Source: MKRK01 sp001896915 (GTDB lineage Bacteria; Bacillota; Clostridia; Oscillospirales; Acutalibacteraceae). Taken from it: 15,460 nt of DNA. This document shows, in pieces, positions 13,031 through 15,460 of this stretch (position 1 is the first letter of the stretch; the number at the start of each line of letters is the position of its first letter). The position numbers and the translations under genes are program-made. The stretch spans positions 1 to 15,460 of the forward strand of contig CALJJF010000232.1 in the NCBI GenBank assembly GCA_937973935.1. The letters run 5' to 3'. The notes under the pieces are model-generated. The model was given only the letters and a program-made list of their open reading frames with translations. It ran no database searches and had not been told where the DNA came from.

Positions 13031-14008
13031 ATGAAAAAGCCAAAGAACAGCGTTTGGTTTCAAAAATACAGCCGGATTTTTCTGACCGGCTGTATTTCCC
13101 TTCTCTTGTTTATTTTCGTTTTGCTTGCCGTTCTGCTGTGGCCGAAGAAAACCATGCCAAAACACATTCCCGAAAGCATCGACGGTTACGTTACTGCCGT
13201 TATAGACAGAAACATCCAACGGGTGAGAACCGAGATAGACAGCTACCGTTACCCGCCCATTGAAGTCACGGCGGGCATTCCTGTGGAGTGGACGATTTAT
13301 GCCGACAAGGCACATTTTAACGAATGCAATCATGCCATACGAATCCCGGATTTTGGGATTGAAACGAACCTGAAAGTCGGCGAAACCGTTGTGACATTCA
13401 CGCCGACAAAGCCTGGGGACTATGTATACACCTGCTGGATGAACATGATAAAAAGCAGAATCCGGGTCATTCCTGCACCGGAAAATCCAGAACAGACAAC
13501 CGTAAAGCCAATAGCCAACAAACCCACAGCAGCCTCTAAAACAACAATACCGGTGACCACGGAGAAAGTCACTACCCTGGCAAAAACACAGACAGTGCCA
13601 CAGGCTTCTCAAACCCCAAAAACCGTAACGCTTTCCGGATACATCATCGATGAAGACTGTTTTACCTCGCCGGGTTACCATGACCCGTCAAAGGAAACAA
13701 GAGGGTGCTTGTTAATGCCCTCCTGTGCCGCCGGCGGATACGGGCTTGCCGTGAAACAAGCGGACGGAAGCTTTGTTTTTTATTATTTTGACGGACAGAT
13801 TTCCGGCCTTTCTCAAAGCGGAGAACGAATCGATAACGCCACCGCCGGTCAAAGGCTGGCGTGGGAATTCATTGACAAAAACATAAAAGATTCTTCGCTT
13901 TTGGTTACGGTCAGTGCCCAGCTGACCGGCGAAAAGCGAACAAACCCAAACCCCGAAACAGCGGACGGGATTTATTATCAGGTATTAAAGGTGGTAAAAA
14001 TCACATGA
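13031..14008 (+). CDS. Membrane-anchored cupredoxin-like protein with C-x15-C-x5-C domain
   Basis: A 325-residue extracytoplasmic protein. The N-terminal TM anchor lies at about 15-37. A cupredoxin-like domain follows (about 74-147), with IEVTAGIPVEWTIYA, CNHAIRIP, a KVGETVVTFTP turn, and GDYVYTCWMNMIKSRIRVI. Candidate copper ligands are Cys99 and/or His101, Cys135, and Met137/Met139. A Thr/Lys-rich linker (about 155-197) leads to a second copy of the domain in the preceding protein (198-325, VTLSGYIIDEDC, GCLLMPSC, GGYGLAVKQADGS). Its Cys at 210, 226 and 232 have the same x15/x5 spacing. Copper binding is inferred from fold similarity, and the His/Cys set is not the classic blue-copper set. 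The gene starts one base after the previous stop with no clear ribosome site, so it probably depends on coupling. A perfect 12-bp inverted repeat lies inside codons 12-23. Confidence 0.85.
   Translation: MKKPKNSVWFQKYSRIFLTGCISLLLFIFVLLAVLLWPKKTMPKHIPESIDGYVTAVIDRNIQRVRTEIDSYRYPPIEVTAGIPVEWTIYADKAHFNECNHAIRIPDFGIETNLKVGETVVTFTPTKPGDYVYTCWMNMIKSRIRVIPAPENPEQTTVKPIANKPTAASKTTIPVTTEKVTTLAKTQTVPQASQTPKTVTLSGYIIDEDCFTSPGYHDPSKETRGCLLMPSCAAGGYGLAVKQADGSFVFYYFDGQISGLSQSGERIDNATAGQRLAWEFIDKNIKDSSLLVTVSAQLTGEKRTNPNPETADGIYYQVLKVVKIT
13064..13097. repeat. Perfect 12-bp inverted repeat inside the cupredoxin gene
   Basis: AAATACAGCCGG (13064-13075) and CCGGCTGTATTT (13086-13097) are exact inverses around a 10-base T-rich loop. 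It lies 33 bases past the start codon, within the codons leading into the TM anchor. A pyrimidine-rich stretch follows, but not an uninterrupted T run. Confidence 0.8.
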
Positions 14009-15120
14009 CACAGCAACGCTTGTGGGATACTTTTTCCTCTCTGATTTCCATTGACAGCCCGTCATATGAAGAAAAAAACCTTTGCGAAGAACTGAAAAAA
14101 CGGTTATCCTCGCTGGGCGCACAGGTGTGGGAAGACGATGCAGGAACAGAAATTGGGGGAAACTGCGGCAATTTATACGGCTTTTTGCCCGGTGAGCTGC
14201 CGACAGCACCGCTGCTGTTTTCCGCCCATCTTGACACGGTGGAACCCGGACGGGGCAAGCGGGCGATTCTCGGCGAGAACGGAACTATCATCTCCGGCGG
14301 CGATACCGTTCTGGGTGCCGATGACGTTGCCGGCATTGCGGTGATTTTAGAAGCACTGACAAGAATCAAGGAAAACAACATGCCCCGCCGTCCCATTGAG
14401 TTATTGTTCCCCGTGGCGGAGGAACGGTACTGCAAAGGCTCTGCCGTTTTTGACTATAGCCGAATCCAGGCAAAAGAGGCCTACCCCCTCGATCTGGGCG
14501 GCGCAATCGGACAGGCGGCCAATGCCGCGCCCACCGTTTTGTCTTTTGAAATAACGGTAAAGGGCAAAGCCGCCCATGCGGGATTTGCACCGGGCAGAGG
14601 GATTCACGCCGTTGCGGCAGCGGCAAAGGCGATTGCCCGTATTCCGCTGGGGGAACCGGTTCCCGGCATAACGGTCAACATCGGAACCATCGGGGGCGGG
14701 CAGGCCGGTAACATTGTTCCCGCACTGTGCAAGGTTACCGGTGAAATCCGCAGTCTTTCTCACGAAGCGGTTTTGGAACAGTGGAAAACGGTGCAGGATA
14801 TTTTTGCACATGAAACAAATGCCGTCGGGGCAATGCTTGAAACCAACCATCGGTATCAAATCACAGCCTATGAAACCCCGCTTGACAGTGCCGTTGTCCG
14901 CCGGTTCCAAAAAGCCTGTGACAAAACCGGGATTGAACCAAGCATTCACACCACCCTGGGCGGCAGTGACCAAAACCATTATGCACAAAATGGGATCGAG
15001 GGGCTTGTGCTGGCCTGCTCCATGCACGATGTTCACAGCACAAGGGAGATGAGCAATCTTTCCGAGCTGGAGCAATGTGTGGCATTGCTGGTAGCGCTCA
15101 TGACGGAGGAAACAATATGA
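14005..15120 (+). CDS. M20 family metallopeptidase, PepT-like
   Basis: A 371-residue cytoplasmic dinuclear zinc peptidase of the tripeptide aminopeptidase-like (PepT/PepT-2) branch. Ligand positions are His75 and Asp77 in SAHLDT, Asp106 in LGADD, catalytic Glu139 with Glu140 in PVAEE, Asp163 in PLDLGG, and His344 in DVHST. The dimerisation (lid) domain lies about 180-290, with KGKAAHAGFAPGRGIHA at its start. The sequence after the Glu pair (RYCKGSAVF) departs from the usual EEIGLxGA. No signal peptide is seen. The ATG at 14005 overlaps the cupredoxin gene's stop (ATGA), with AAAGGTGG about ten bases before it. It may process peptides or amidohydrolase-type substrates linked to the upstream transporter, or be an unrelated passenger. 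Confidence 0.92.
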   Translation: MTQQRLWDTFSSLISIDSPSYEEKNLCEELKKRLSSLGAQVWEDDAGTEIGGNCGNLYGFLPGELPTAPLLFSAHLDTVEPGRGKRAILGENGTIISGGDTVLGADDVAGIAVILEALTRIKENNMPRRPIELLFPVAEERYCKGSAVFDYSRIQAKEAYPLDLGGAIGQAANAAPTVLSFEITVKGKAAHAGFAPGRGIHAVAAAAKAIARIPLGEPVPGITVNIGTIGGGQAGNIVPALCKVTGEIRSLSHEAVLEQWKTVQDIFAHETNAVGAMLETNHRYQITAYETPLDSAVVRRFQKACDKTGIEPSIHTTLGGSDQNHYAQNGIEGLVLACSMHDVHSTREMSNLSELEQCVALLVALMTEETI

Positions 15121-15460
15121 AAATACCACTTCATTATCAAAGAACGGAATATGACTGCGGGCCCACGGCGCTGCTAAACGCCATCAACTTTTTGTTTCCC
15201 AGAAACGAAATTCCGCCGGATATTCTCAAATATATTATGATGTATACGCTGGACACCTTTAATTACAGAGGAGAAGCCTGCAAGGAAGGGACTTCTCAAA
15301 TGGCGATGATGTTCCTTTCCAACTGGCTCAATCAATATGCCAAAATCGGCACATTTCCCGTCGGAAGCGAGTTTTTATGCGGCGAACAGGTGCAACTGAC
15401 AGAGCACAGCAAAATTGTTTCCGCGCTCCAACAGGGGGGTGCCGTGGTTCTGCGGGTGTG
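15117..15460 (+). CDS. C39-like papain-type cysteine peptidase, N-terminal part (runs off the window)
   Basis: The frame is open from ATG 15117 to the window end (114 complete codons). The YDCGPTALLNAINF stretch (12-25) with Cys14 is the catalytic-Cys motif of the peptidase C39-like/papain-like superfamily. The segment ALQQGGAVVLRV near the edge matches the strand that precedes the catalytic His in such proteins. The His itself is not yet reached. No signal peptide or ABC-transporter fusion is visible, so it is more likely a soluble C39-like protein than a bacteriocin-exporting ABC peptidase. GGAGGA (15104-15109) serves the start, and the ATG overlaps the M20 stop (ATGA), so the two are translationally coupled. 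Confidence 0.8.
   Translation, partial: MKIPLHYQRTEYDCGPTALLNAINFLFPRNEIPPDILKYIMMYTLDTFNYRGEACKEGTSQMAMMFLSNWLNQYAKIGTFPVGSEFLCGEQVQLTEHSKIVSALQQGGAVVLRV

Noticed and set aside
13016..13681. 221-codon minus-strand ORF opposite the cupredoxin gene
   Set aside because: Composition is rich in Cys, Trp, Phe and Arg without any recognisable motif; it is a shadow of the well-supported plus-strand gene.
14401..15129. 242-codon minus-strand ORF opposite the M20 peptidase gene
   Set aside because: No ribosome site or motif. The plus-strand frame has the complete set of M20 metal ligands.

Overview
The window looks like a chromosomal segment from an anaerobic, low-to-moderate GC Firmicute of class Clostridia, plausibly an Oscillospirales/Ruminococcaceae-type bacterium. 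This rests on the gene families present (bacterial-archaeal type ProS, tandem M42 aminopeptidases, a PF06838-type 'aluminium resistance' PLP protein, a DUF4418 transporter cassette, a TnpX-like large serine recombinase remnant), strong AGGAGG ribosome sites, sigma-A-like promoters, and Thr-rich linkers in three exported proteins. The taxonomic call is inference; no rRNA marker is present.

Layout. (1) 1-589, minus: N-terminal part of an ABC exporter, cut by the window edge. (2) 600-2980, plus: a good promoter, proS interrupted by one in-frame TAA, a Thr-rich two-membrane-segment protein and a terminator. (3) 3061-7798, plus: murD, two M42 aminopeptidase paralogues and a PLP-dependent methionine gamma-lyase-like protein, closely spaced. 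(4) 7795-8094: a promoter overlapping the preceding stop codon, tRNA-Leu(UAG), and two intrinsic terminators. (5) 8093-9356, minus: a scar in which a 5'-truncated large serine recombinase abuts a 3'-truncated corrinoid/URO-D-type methyltransferase, with the junction near 8698-8702. (6) 9614-15460, plus: a long operon continuing beyond the window.

The operon in (6) is the most interesting part. It has an extended -10 promoter with a dyad over the predicted start site, then a 36-codon leader ORF with Cys codons (C13, C25, C26, C28). A strong intrinsic terminator follows just before the first structural gene, which is the architecture of an attenuator. The genes are a four-TM DUF4418 protein with two MxCH motifs, a MacB/FtsX-type permease, its ATPase, and a 12-codon Cys-rich micro-ORF with a near-perfect ribosome site. 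Then come two Thr-rich membrane-anchored extracytoplasmic proteins sharing an unrecognised C-x15-C-x5-C domain, one of which also carries a cupredoxin-like domain. An M20 (PepT-like) peptidase and a C39-like cysteine peptidase are appended by ATGA overlaps. I infer a cell-surface metal (copper?) and/or thiol system with a possible cysteine- or metal-sensing leader. The metal is not proven by the sequence.
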